Counted from the stretch's first letter, positions 1-5,939 are shown. The stretch is DNA of 6,280 bases from Actinomycetales bacterium (GCA_012514835.1 JAAYZM010000430.1:1-6280), one strand, 5' to 3'. Program-made: numbers and translations. The notes: generated by a model not told the origin, from the letters alone.

Positions 1-324
1 CTCTGTCACGAGGGCCGCCCCGTCGGGCAGGAACGCCACACCCCACGGGGCGTCGAGGCCCGTGACGACGTCACTCACGTCCGTGACCTCGACCTCGGGG
101 ATGTCCTCGATCTGCGGGGAGGGCTCGGGCTCTCGGCTCGGTTCTGGGGACGGCTCGGGAGACGGCGTGAGGGAAGGGCTCGGGGCCGGGCTCGGCTTCT
201 CGACGGCGGACGGGGTCGAGGGTGCGGGGTTCGAGGGCGCAGGGCTCGGCTCGGGCTCGGCCGTGCACGCGGCAAGGAGGACGACGACGACGGCGCCCAG
301 CGCCCAGCTGCGGTGTCGGCTCAC
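1..324 (-). CDS. PQQ-dependent sugar dehydrogenase-like lipoprotein, N-terminal part (cut by window edge)
   Basis: The reading frame opens at a GTG and stays open for 108 codons to the first base of the window. Residues 1-20 form a lipoprotein signal peptide: Arg/His-containing start, hydrophobic run ALGAVVVVLLAA, and lipobox LAAC with the lipidated Cys at 20. The mature protein should therefore be anchored on the outer face of the membrane. Residues 21-75 are a Pro/Ser/Glu-rich linker with many PSPEPS-like units, a usual spacer in actinobacterial lipoproteins. Residues 88-108 read TGLDAPWGVAFLPDG followed by AALVTE, the typical first beta-propeller blade of the glucose/sorbosone dehydrogenase family, whose members oxidise sugars with pyrroloquinoline quinone. 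The catalytic and PQQ-binding residues lie outside the window, so substrate and activity are unknown. The Shine-Dalgarno is weak (AGGCGG directly before GTG). It lies 128 bp downstream of the nicotinamidase gene on the same strand; I see no functional link. Confidence 0.75.
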   Translation of the reverse strand, partial: MSRHRSWALGAVVVVLLAACTAEPEPSPAPSNPAPSTPSAVEKPSPAPSPSLTPSPEPSPEPSREPEPSPQIEDIPEVEVTDVSDVVTGLDAPWGVAFLPDGAALVTE

Positions 325-452
325 CCGCCTAGCCCATCACGTCCGGGGCGCGCGAGCCAGTGTTGCCGCCCCCGGAGGTCGCCCCTCAGGCCCGCCTGGC
401 GCTCGACCCGCCCCACCGGGGCCGGCCCGACCGCGGACCGCCGTCGGACCCC

Positions 453-1049
453 TCAGGCCGCGAAGGCGGGCTCGAGCCGAGCACCGTACGCGAGGAGCTC
501 CGCGCGGGCCGCGGCCCCCAGCTCGGGGCTCACAGGCACGGTGAGGTCCGTGAAGACGCGCGCGGACAGGCCCAGCGCGATCGCGTCGAGGGCCGTCGCC
601 TTGACGCAGTGCGACTCGGCGATGCCGACGACGTCCACCTCGGTGACGGCCGCACGCGTGAGGATCTCGGCGAGCGAGCGACCGTCCGGGTCCGTGCCCT
701 CGAAGCCCGAGTAGGCGGCCTCGTACGCGCCCTTCTTCACGGACGCGTCGGGGTGCAGGTCCGCGAGCGCGGGGTGCAGCTCAGCCTCGGCGGTCCCCGC
801 GACGCCGTGCGGGGGCCACGTGTCCACGAAGTCAGGCGTCTCGGAGAAGTGGTGGCCCGGGTCGATGTGCCAGTCCTGCGTCGTGACGATCACGTCGTAG
901 TCCTCGCGGCGCTCCGCGACGAACCGCGCGATCGCCTCCGCGACGGCGTTCCCGCCCTCGACGCCCAGCGCACCGCCCTCGCAGAACGTGGGCTGCACGT
1001 CCACCACGAGCAGGGCGCGGCGCACGGGAGTGCTCTCGATCGGTTCCAC
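453..1049 (-). CDS. pncA: Nicotinamidase (isochorismatase-like cysteine hydrolase)
   Basis: Hydrolyses nicotinamide to nicotinate and ammonia in the cytoplasm, feeding NAD salvage; such enzymes often also hydrolyse pyrazinamide. With the GTG start at 1049 the protein is 198 residues, near the 186 of the mycobacterial enzyme. The catalytic triad is visible: Asp17 in ALLVVDVQPTFCEGG, Lys106 in KKGAY, Cys148 in GIAESHCVKATA. The metal-binding Asp59, His61 and His67 lie in QDWHIDPGHHFS. The Ile143-Ala144 pair before the catalytic Cys fits the family's cis-peptide, and AYSGFEG follows the Lys as in PncA. In the WPPHGVAGT loop a Gly stands where mycobacterial PncA has Cys; that Cys is not catalytic. 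The frame can be extended to a GTG at 1079, but GGAGGT (1053-1058) sits just before the 1049 GTG and homology begins about nine residues later. An AT-richer GAGAAT at 1082-1087 could be a -10, which would exclude the longer start. The product name is solid; exact amide preference is inferred. Confidence 0.92.
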   Translation of the reverse strand: MEPIESTPVRRALLVVDVQPTFCEGGALGVEGGNAVAEAIARFVAERREDYDVIVTTQDWHIDPGHHFSETPDFVDTWPPHGVAGTAEAELHPALADLHPDASVKKGAYEAAYSGFEGTDPDGRSLAEILTRAAVTEVDVVGIAESHCVKATALDAIALGLSARVFTDLTVPVSPELGAAARAELLAYGARLEPAFAA

Positions 1050-1052
1050 AAG

Positions 1053-1058
1053 ACCTCC
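1053..1058 (-). promoter_or_regulatory. Shine-Dalgarno deciding the nicotinamidase start
   Basis: On the minus strand GGAGGT is followed by CTT and then GTG at 1049. Spacing is tight, but this is the only strong Shine-Dalgarno near the 5' end of the gene. It favours the 1049 start over the GTG at 1079, which has only a weak GGTGAGAA upstream. Confidence 0.6.
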
Positions 1059-1165
1059 AGGTCGCAGGATCGTCTCCACCCATTCTCACCCGCCTGCACG
1101 GGAGGTGCACCATTCGTCGCGTGGGTGCCGCCGCCGCGCGGTGCTTCTGCCGGAGTGCCGCGCCG

Positions 1166-2038
1166 CTACCGTAGCGTGGTCGCCGCGTCCTCGACGGCGC
1201 GGGCCACCCGGTCGAGCGCCGCCGAGCGCAGGGACCACTGCTGCCAGTACAGCGGGACGCGCCGCACCGCGCCGTCGAGAGGCACGAGCTCACCGGAGGC
1301 CCGCAAGTCGTCGGACTGCAGGTCCGGCACCATGCCCCAACCCATGCCGAGCCGCACGGCCTCGACGAAGGGCCCGGAACCCGGCACGAGGTGGCGCGGC
1401 GGGCCGGCGGGGTCCACCCCGCGCTCGCTCAGGTGCTCGTCCTGGAGCGCGTCCTTGTGGTCGAACTGCACCACGGGGGCGGCGGCGAGCGCCTCGGCGT
1501 GGGCGCCGCCCGGGAACCAGCGCGTCGCGAAGCCTGGCGAGCACAGGGGGCGGTAGCTCATGGCGCCGAGCGGGCGGGACACGCAGCCCTGCACGGGTTC
1601 GCGCACCGCGGTCACGGCGGCCATGACCGTGCCGTCCCGCAAGAGCGCGGTCGAGTGCCGCTCGTCCTCGCGGAACACCTGGAGCGTGACGTCCTCGAGC
1701 GCGGCGAGGCCGGGGAGCACCCACGTCGCGAGGGAGTCGGCGTTGATGACCAGCGGGATCGCGACGCGGCCCCCGCGGTCGAGATCGAGCTCCTCGGCGG
1801 CCTCCGCGGCGAGGACGTCGAGCTGGCGCGCGAGCCGGAGCAGCGTGGTTCCGCTGTCCGTCGCGGCGGCGGGCTTCCCGCGGCGCACGAGGACGCGTCC
1901 GACGGCGGACTCGAGGGCCTTGATGCGTTGGCTCACGGCAGACGGCGTGACGCCCAGGCGAGTCGCGGCGCTCTCGAAGCTCCCGGCGTCGACCACGGCG
2001 GTGAGCGCGCGGAGCTGGTCCAGCTGCAGATCCTTCAT
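1166..2038 (-). CDS. lysG: LysR-family regulator of basic amino acid export (LysG/ArgP type)
   Basis: Transcription factor that in Corynebacterium activates the divergent lysE exporter gene when cytoplasmic lysine, arginine or histidine rises. The 290-residue length equals that of C. glutamicum LysG. The winged helix-turn-helix lies at about residues 21-42 (FESAATRLGVTPSAVSQRIK), preceded by LDQLRALTAVVDAGS. The effector domain carries subfamily-typical blocks: INADSLATW (98-106), HKDALQDEHL (194-203), a GMGWGMVPDLQ stretch near 231-241 and LYWQQW near 263-268. An in-frame GTG lies two codons upstream at 2044. I chose ATG at 2038 because TAAGTT at 2045-2050 is ideally placed for a transcript beginning at that ATG, and no Shine-Dalgarno is present. 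The stop lies inside a short inverted repeat (CGCTA-n3-TAGCG, 1164-1176) with no T-run, at most a weak terminator. The nicotinamidase gene follows on the same strand after 116 bp, probably as a separate unit. The divergent lysE neighbour makes the assignment strong. Confidence 0.94.
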   Translation of the reverse strand: MKDLQLDQLRALTAVVDAGSFESAATRLGVTPSAVSQRIKALESAVGRVLVRRGKPAAATDSGTTLLRLARQLDVLAAEAAEELDLDRGGRVAIPLVINADSLATWVLPGLAALEDVTLQVFREDERHSTALLRDGTVMAAVTAVREPVQGCVSRPLGAMSYRPLCSPGFATRWFPGGAHAEALAAAPVVQFDHKDALQDEHLSERGVDPAGPPRHLVPGSGPFVEAVRLGMGWGMVPDLQSDDLRASGELVPLDGAVRRVPLYWQQWSLRSAALDRVARAVEDAATTLR

Positions 2039-2044
2039 GAGCAC

Positions 2045-2050
2045 AACTTA
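2045..2050 (-). promoter_or_regulatory. lysG -10 element, predicted leaderless
   Basis: TAAGTT on the minus strand fits TAnnnT and ends six bases before ATG 2038, so transcription would begin at or beside the A of the start codon. There is no Shine-Dalgarno. The -35 region (around 2068-2073) is not recognisable, which is common in actinobacteria. Inference from spacing only. Confidence 0.5.
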
Positions 2051-2094
2051 ACGACCCTCAGAATCTTTCGCTGTACTTCATCAAGAGCGCGCCC

Positions 2095-2100
2095 TAGCGT
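2095..2100 (+). promoter_or_regulatory. lysE -10 element, predicted leaderless
   Basis: TAGCGT fits TAnnnT and is followed by seven bases and then GTG 2108. The sequence before GTG (CGTCGCTCGC) has no Shine-Dalgarno character, so a leaderless mRNA is the simplest reading. The AT-richer stretch 2041-2090 upstream is where LysG would be expected to bind; I could not find a clean dyad there. Confidence 0.45.
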
Positions 2101-2107
2101 CGCTCGC

Positions 2108-2878
2108 GTGATCGACCTGCTCGCGCCCGCCCTCGCCGGCCTCGGCCTCGGCGCGTCCCTCATCATCGCGATCGGCGCGCAGAACGTGTTCGTGCTGCGC
2201 CAAGGGCTCGCGCGCGAGCACGTGGGCGCCGTGGTCGCGGTGTGCGCCGTGTCCGACGCCGTGCTCATCGCCGCCGGTGTCGCGGGCCTCGGCGTGCTCG
2301 TCGAGCGCTGGCCGTGGGCGTCCGACCTTGCCCGGTTCGCCGGGGCCGCGTTCCTGCTCGTCTACGCGGTGCTCGCGGCGCGCCGGGCATTGCGGGCACC
2401 CGTGCGGGCGGACGGGTCAGGGAGCGCGCTCGACGTGGCGGGGTCCGGGTCGCCGACGGCGGACGGCGGGCTCGACGCGCACGCCGGGCCCGGGGCGGCG
2501 TCGTCGGACAGCGGGCTCGACGCGCGCACACGCCCGGGGGCGCCGTCGTCGGACACGGCTCTGGTCGCTCCCCCCGCGGCGCGGACCGGGACGCTGCGCG
2601 CGGCGGTCCTGACGGCCGTGGCCCTCACGTGGCTGAACCCGCACGTGTACCTCGACACGGTGTTCCTGCTCGGGTCCGTCGCGAGCGGGTACCCGGGCGC
2701 GACGCGGTGGGCGTTCGGGGCGGGCGCGGCCGTCGCGAGCATCGCGTGGTTCAGCGCGCTCGGGTTCGGCTCGCGGTTGCTCTCGCGGTTCTTCGCGAGC
2801 CCGCGCGCGTGGCGCGTGCTCGACGGTGTGGTGTGCGTGGTGATGCTCGCGATCGCGGTGGGGCTCCTCGTGGGGTGA
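2108..2878 (+). CDS. lysE: LysE-family lysine/arginine exporter
   Basis: Integral membrane exporter that expels excess lysine and arginine using the membrane potential, controlled by the divergently encoded LysG. The 256-residue protein has the family N-terminal signature GASLIIAIGAQNVFVLRQG (15-33) and the mid-protein signature TWLNPHVYLDT (174-184), both close to C. glutamicum LysE. Hydrophobic segments lie at about 8-27, 41-64, 75-95, 165-187, 203-222 and 237-255. Between the third and fourth is a long hydrophilic loop (about 97-163) rich in Gly, Ala, Ser, Asp and Pro, built partly of a 15-residue tandem duplication. C. glutamicum LysE also has a long loop there, of unrelated sequence. The frame is open upstream to 1391 antisense to lysG, but homology begins at GTG 2108 and the -10 spacing fits that start. 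The gene ends 9 bp from the convergent rsmI stop. Confidence 0.95.
   Translation: MIDLLAPALAGLGLGASLIIAIGAQNVFVLRQGLAREHVGAVVAVCAVSDAVLIAAGVAGLGVLVERWPWASDLARFAGAAFLLVYAVLAARRALRAPVRADGSGSALDVAGSGSPTADGGLDAHAGPGAASSDSGLDARTRPGAPSSDTALVAPPAARTGTLRAAVLTAVALTWLNPHVYLDTVFLLGSVASGYPGATRWAFGAGAAVASIAWFSALGFGSRLLSRFFASPRAWRVLDGVVCVVMLAIAVGLLVG
2466..2555 (+). repeat. Two-copy 45-bp tandem repeat inside lysE
   Basis: Copies at 2466-2510 and 2511-2555 abut and match at 38 of 45 positions by direct comparison. The first 15 bases and the last 12 are identical. The unit is 15 codons, so the frame is kept. It encodes GGLDAHAGPGAASSD and then SGLDARTRPGAPSSD in the hydrophilic loop between the third and fourth membrane segments. 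It looks like an in-frame slippage or duplication event in a loop tolerant of length change. Confidence 0.85.
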
Positions 2879-2890
2879 GCGGTCGGCTCA
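2876..2890. terminator. Inverted repeat spanning the convergent lysE/rsmI stops
   Basis: TGAGC-GGTCG-GCTCA is a perfect 5-bp-stem inverted repeat. Its outer ends are the two stop codons: TGA of lysE on plus and TGA of rsmI on minus. There is no T-run on either side, and an alternative CGGT/ACCG pairing overlaps it. If it has a role, it would be as a weak bidirectional terminator or a transcript-end hairpin. It may simply follow from the two genes abutting. Confidence 0.3.
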
Positions 2891-3718
2891 ACCGCGCGCG
2901 GCGAGGGCAGCGGCGTAGAGCTCGCGCTGGCCCACACCGCTCGACCCCGCGACGTCCCGCACGGCGTCCTTGAGGCGCTCACCCGTGGCGACCCGCGCGA
3001 GCACCTGAGCCGTGAGCGCGTCGAGGTCCGCCTCGCGCGGGGGCGCTCCCGCGACGACGACGACGATCTCGCCGCGCACCTCGCCCTGCGCCCACTCGAC
3101 GAGTTCGTCGAGGGGCGCGCGGACCACCTCTTCGTACGTCTTGGTCAGCTCGCGGCACACCGCCGCCCGCCGGTCCCCGCCGAACGCCTCGGCCATCGCG
3201 GCGAGCGTCTCGGCGAGGCGGTGCGGGGCCTCGAAGAACACGAGGGTGCGGGGCTCGTCCGCGAGTGCCCCGAGCGTGCGGGACCGTTCGCCCGCGCGGC
3301 GCGGCACGAAGCCCTCGAAGCAGAAGCGGTCCGTCGCGAGGCCCGAGAGAGCAAGTGCGGCGAGCACGGCGCTCGGGCCAGGGGCACACGTCACGTCGAG
3401 ACCTTCCTCGACGGCCCTCGCGACCACGCGGAAGCCCGGGTCCGAGACCGTGGGCATCCCCGCGTCCGACACCACCACCACCGTCGCGCCCCCGCGCACC
3501 TGCTCGACGAGGTCCTCGAGGCGCCCGGCCTCGTTGTGCTCGTGCAGGCTCAGCAGACGGCCCGAGATCTGCAGTCCCAGGCGCGCGGCGAGGGCCCGCG
3601 TGCGGCGCGTGTCCTCCGCGGCCACGACGTCCGCCTGCTCGAGGAGCACGCGCAGCCGCGGGGACGCGTCGGCGTCGTTCCCGATGGGAGTTGCCGCAAG
3701 CACGAATCGCCCAGCCAC
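2888..3718 (-). CDS. rsmI: 16S rRNA (cytidine(1402)-2'-O)-methyltransferase
   Basis: SAM-dependent enzyme of the tetrapyrrole methylase fold that 2'-O-methylates C1402 of 16S rRNA in the ribosomal P site, affecting decoding fidelity. With GTG at 3718 the protein is 276 residues, the usual size (E. coli RsmI 286). Family blocks appear in order: ATPIGN (9-14), AEDTR (34-38), SDAGMPTVSDPG (84-95), APGPSA (112-117), FEGFVPR (134-140), FFEAPHR (161-167), CRELTKTYEEV (188-198) and GEIVVVV (216-222). The C-terminal 30 residues (LKDAVRDVAGSSGVGQRELY) are the small helical RsmI tail. The frame is open upstream to 3826, but that stretch is antisense to the neighbouring gene's 5' end and lacks homology; the core fold starts at GRFVLAATPIGN, so I took GTG 3718. 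Its Shine-Dalgarno is weak. It diverges from the mannosyltransferase gene with a 39-bp gap, the same arrangement as Rv1003/Rv1002c in M. tuberculosis. Confidence 0.95.
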   Translation of the reverse strand: MAGRFVLAATPIGNDADASPRLRVLLEQADVVAAEDTRRTRALAARLGLQISGRLLSLHEHNEAGRLEDLVEQVRGGATVVVVSDAGMPTVSDPGFRVVARAVEEGLDVTCAPGPSAVLAALALSGLATDRFCFEGFVPRRAGERSRTLGALADEPRTLVFFEAPHRLAETLAAMAEAFGGDRRAAVCRELTKTYEEVVRAPLDELVEWAQGEVRGEIVVVVAGAPPREADLDALTAQVLARVATGERLKDAVRDVAGSSGVGQRELYAAALAARG

Positions 3719-3745
3719 GCGCCCAGCCTGCCACGCCCCCTGGCC

Positions 3746-3751
3746 TACGAT
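3746..3751 (+). promoter_or_regulatory. Mannosyltransferase -10 element, predicted leaderless
   Basis: TACGAT fits TAnnnT well and is followed by six bases and then GTG 3758, so the transcript likely begins at or beside the start codon. No Shine-Dalgarno precedes the GTG and no good -35 is visible. The divergent rsmI start (3718) is 28 bp away, so the two promoters must overlap. Confidence 0.5.
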
Positions 3752-3757
3752 GACCGC

Positions 3758-5722
3758 GTGGCGACCACCCCGGGGCAGGACGACCCCACAGCTCCCCCCG
3801 TGCGGCGGTCCGTGCTGGGGACGCACGGGACGGCGGACTCGGGTGGCTCGGGCGGGTCCGCGAGCTCGGGCGGGTCCGGGAGCTCAGGCGGTTCCGTGGG
3901 GACGCCGTCGTCGGGCAGCAGTGCGGCATCGGGCAACACTCCGCCGTCGGGCATCTCCGCGCCGTCGGGCAATGCTCCGCCGCCGGCCCCCTCCCCCGCC
4001 TCGACCGTTCCCGCTGCCTCGCCTGTTCCCCCTGCCTCGCCTGGCGTCTCCGGCGACCTGTGGCCCTCCTTCCCTCCGTCGCCGGACGCGGGAACGCAAG
4101 AGACCGAGCGCATCATCCTGACGGCCCCGCCGGAGGACGACGTCCCCCCGCCCTCGCCCGAAGAGCACCTGCTGCGGCGTCTGCTCGGCGAGCGCGCGCT
4201 CCGGCTCGACGCGACGATCCGTGCGCGGATCTGGGGCTGGATCGGACCGCTGCTCGTCACGGCGTTCGCGGGGTACGTGCGGTTCCTCGACCTGGGCCGG
4301 CCGCAAGAGCTCGTGTTCGACGAGACGTACTACGTCAAGCAGGGCTACACGTACTTCCGCGTGGGCTACGACGCGAACTGGCCGGACGAGTACAACCCCG
4401 AGTTCGAGTCCGGTCTCCTCGACGGGTTCCTGCCCACGGGCGACTACGTGGTGCACCCGCCCATCGGGAAATGGGTCATCGCGCTGGGCTTCCACCTCGG
4501 TGAGCCCGCGAACGCGGCGACGTGGCGCATCACCACGGCGATCCTCGGGACGCTCGCCGTCCTCATGCTCGCCAGGTCCGCGCGGCGGCTGTTCGCCTCG
4601 ACCACGCTCGGCGTGATCGCGGGGCTGCTGTTCGCCGTGGACGGCATGGCGATCGTGCACTCACGCACCGCGCTGCTCGACAACACGCTCATGTTCTTCG
4701 TGCTCGCGGCGTTCGGGGCGCTCCTGCTCGACCGCGAACAAGCCCGACGTCGGCTCGCCCGACGCTGCGCCGCGCAGCTCGAGGCGAGCGGCGAGCTCTC
4801 CCGGTGGGGGCCCTCGCTCGGGATCCGGTGGTGGCGGATCGTCGCCGCGCTCGCGCTCGGGCTCGCCGTGAGCACCAAGTGGTCCGGCCTCTACTTCTTC
4901 GCCGTGTTCGCGCTGATGTCGGTGCTGTGGGACGTGACCGCGCGGCGGCGCGCCGGCGTCGAGGGATGGTTCAGGGCCGGGATCCTCAAGGACGGGGCGC
5001 TCGCCGCCGCCGTCATGGTCCCCGTGGTGCTCGTGACGTACCTCGCGAGCTGGACCGGGTGGTTCCGCAACGAGGCCACGTACGGGCGTCACTGGGCTGC
5101 CGACCACCCCGGCGAGGGCGTCACGTGGCTGCCCGAGGCCTGGCGCTCGTGGTGGAAGTACCACCTCGACATGTGGGACTTCCACAACAACCTCACCTCG
5201 GACCACTCCTACGAGGCGCACCCCCTCGGGTGGATCATGCAGATCCGCCCCACGTCCTTCCTCTGGAACGAGGTCCCCGACCCCGTCGAGGCGTGCGGCT
5301 GGGACAAGTGCGTCCAGGCCGTGCTCGCGATCGGCAACCCGCTCATCTGGTGGGGCGCCGCGATCGCCATCCCTGTCGCGCTGTTCTTCCTCGTCGCGAA
5401 GCGCGACTGGCGGGCGTTCGCCGTGCTCAGCGGGTACGTCGCCGGGTGGGTGCCGTGGCTCGCCTACTCCCACCGCACCATCTTCACGTTCTACGCGATC
5501 GTGTTCACGCCCTGGGTGATCCTCACGCTCACCTATGCGATCTCGAAGGTGCTCGGGCCGCCCGACGCCCCGACTCGGCGCCGAGATCGCGGGTTCTTCT
5601 GGGTGGGGCTCTTCCTGCTCGCCGTCGTGGCCGTGTCCGTGTTCTTCTACCCGATCTGGACCGCCCAGGTGGTGCCGTACCGGTTCTGGCAGGTGCACAT
5701 GTGGCTGCCGAGCTGGGTGTAG
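3758..5722 (+). CDS. pmt: Protein O-mannosyltransferase (PMT family, GT39)
   Basis: Polytopic membrane glycosyltransferase that moves mannose from polyprenyl-phosphate-mannose to Ser/Thr of proteins as they are exported (mycobacterial counterpart Rv1002c). The protein is 654 residues. After a hydrophilic N-terminus (1-155) the first membrane helix spans about 158-178. The first outer loop then carries the catalytic acidic pair Asp188-Glu189 in LVFDETYYVKQGY and a conserved HPPIGKW (233-239). Further hydrophobic segments include about 259-272, 283-300, 308-323, 361-372, 377-392, 412-431, 525-546, 553-570, 577-598 and 613-631. An outer loop near 510-520 has the Cys pair CGWDKC, probably a disulfide. 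The C-terminus FWQVHMWLPSWV is family-typical. Actinobacterial relatives are nearer 520 residues; the excess is the Gly/Ser/Pro-rich N-terminus. GTG 3758 is supported by TACGAT upstream; later GTGs (codons 15, 20) cannot be excluded. The stop is TAG at 5720. Confidence 0.95.
   Translation: MATTPGQDDPTAPPVRRSVLGTHGTADSGGSGGSASSGGSGSSGGSVGTPSSGSSAASGNTPPSGISAPSGNAPPPAPSPASTVPAASPVPPASPGVSGDLWPSFPPSPDAGTQETERIILTAPPEDDVPPPSPEEHLLRRLLGERALRLDATIRARIWGWIGPLLVTAFAGYVRFLDLGRPQELVFDETYYVKQGYTYFRVGYDANWPDEYNPEFESGLLDGFLPTGDYVVHPPIGKWVIALGFHLGEPANAATWRITTAILGTLAVLMLARSARRLFASTTLGVIAGLLFAVDGMAIVHSRTALLDNTLMFFVLAAFGALLLDREQARRRLARRCAAQLEASGELSRWGPSLGIRWWRIVAALALGLAVSTKWSGLYFFAVFALMSVLWDVTARRRAGVEGWFRAGILKDGALAAAVMVPVVLVTYLASWTGWFRNEATYGRHWAADHPGEGVTWLPEAWRSWWKYHLDMWDFHNNLTSDHSYEAHPLGWIMQIRPTSFLWNEVPDPVEACGWDKCVQAVLAIGNPLIWWGAAIAIPVALFFLVAKRDWRAFAVLSGYVAGWVPWLAYSHRTIFTFYAIVFTPWVILTLTYAISKVLGPPDAPTRRRDRGFFWVGLFLLAVVAVSVFFYPIWTAQVVPYRFWQVHMWLPSWV
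3838..3982 (+). repeat. Degenerate short repeats coding a Gly/Ser/Pro-rich tail of the mannosyltransferase
   Basis: Near-copies of an 18-bp unit around GAGCTCGGGCGGGTCC occupy 3838-3897 and encode GGSxSSGGS-type residues. From about 3905 a second family built on TCGGGCA recurs every 12-21 bp (GTCGTCGGGCAGC, GCATCGGGCAAC, CCGTCGGGCATC, CCGTCGGGCAAT), encoding SG-S/N/I units separated by Pro. A Pro/Ala/Ser stretch follows to about codon 98. The result is a disordered cytoplasmic N-terminus likely to vary in length between strains. Confidence 0.7.
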
Positions 5723-5734
5723 GACCTCTGCTAC

Positions 5735-5878
5735 TTCGCTGAGATAGGCAGCTCGGGCTGTTCCCCTCACGCTGAGACCGGCAGTTTGGGCAGCCGTCCT
5801 TGCGCTGAGTTAGGCAGTTTGGACGGGATCTCGCGTGCGCAAGTGCCGAGCTCGGGCCGAGCTGCCGAACTCAGCGAA
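5735..5878. repeat. Four-copy 21-bp intergenic repeat: three direct at 33-bp period, one inverted
   Basis: Copies lie at 5737-5757, 5770-5790 and 5803-5823 (plus) and 5856-5876 (minus). All four share CGCTGAG, then three variable bases, then GGCAG followed by CTCGG or TTTGG. The direct copies start exactly 33 bp apart, separated by unrelated 12-bp spacers. The first copy and the inverted copy are extended by TT before CGCTGAG, giving 23-bp outer arms (5735-5757 and 5856-5878) that match at 20 positions. A perfect palindrome CCGAGCTCGG (5846-5855) adjoins the inverted copy. The block begins 12 bp after the mannosyltransferase stop and ends 6 bp before a TTGACA promoter. It could be a MITE-like insertion, a repetitive extragenic element, a binding-site array or a transcript-end structure. 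I do not recognise the family. Confidence 0.8.
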
Positions 5879-5884
5879 CCGGTG

Positions 5885-5915
5885 TTGACACGATGTCAGT
5901 GGCTCGTGACATGAT
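5885..5915 (+). promoter_or_regulatory. Candidate promoter with palindromic operator
   Basis: A perfect -35 TTGACA (5885-5890) is followed after 19 bp by CATGAT (5910-5915), preceded by TG in extended -10 position (5907-5908). The long spacer makes this less than ideal. The -35 overlaps TGACA-CGA-TGTCA (5886-5898), and TGACA recurs at 5907-5911, so three half-sites sit within 26 bp. It would drive the gene starting at 6009 with a leader of roughly 85 bases. Confidence 0.45.
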
Positions 5916-5939
5916 CGATTCATCCCAGTTAGTCCCGCT

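Noticed and set aside
325..452. Possible terminator between the nicotinamidase gene and the lipoprotein gene
   Set aside because: The stretch is C/G-rich with several short imperfect inverted repeats, but no stable stem is followed by a T-run on the minus strand.
1164..1176. Palindrome at the lysG stop as an intrinsic terminator
   Set aside because: The usable stem is only 5 bp with a 3-base loop and no T-run, and it overlaps the last codons of lysG.
360..1556. Long plus-strand open frame (398 codons) opposite the nicotinamidase and lysG
   Set aside because: It is antisense to two clearly recognisable genes, its protein is Arg/Gly/Ala-rich without family motifs, and very GC-rich DNA opens such frames by chance.
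1391..2107. Upstream extension of the lysE frame giving a 495-residue protein
   Set aside because: The extra 239 codons run antisense through lysG, and LysE homology begins exactly at GTG 2108, where a -10 element is well placed.
3221..3757. Upstream extension of the mannosyltransferase frame by 179 codons
   Set aside because: It is antisense to rsmI and would require transcription from inside that gene; GTG 3758 has a TAnnnT element at leaderless spacing.
4661..5770. Long minus-strand open frame (369 codons) opposite the mannosyltransferase
   Set aside because: Composition is dominated by Glu, Arg, Pro, Gly and His as expected for a mirror frame of a GC3-rich gene; it has no recognisable domain and lies against a well supported CDS.
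5735..5878. Possible small CRISPR array from evenly spaced repeats
   Set aside because: The spacers are only 12 bp, the repeats diverge at several positions, one copy is inverted, and no cas gene is in view.
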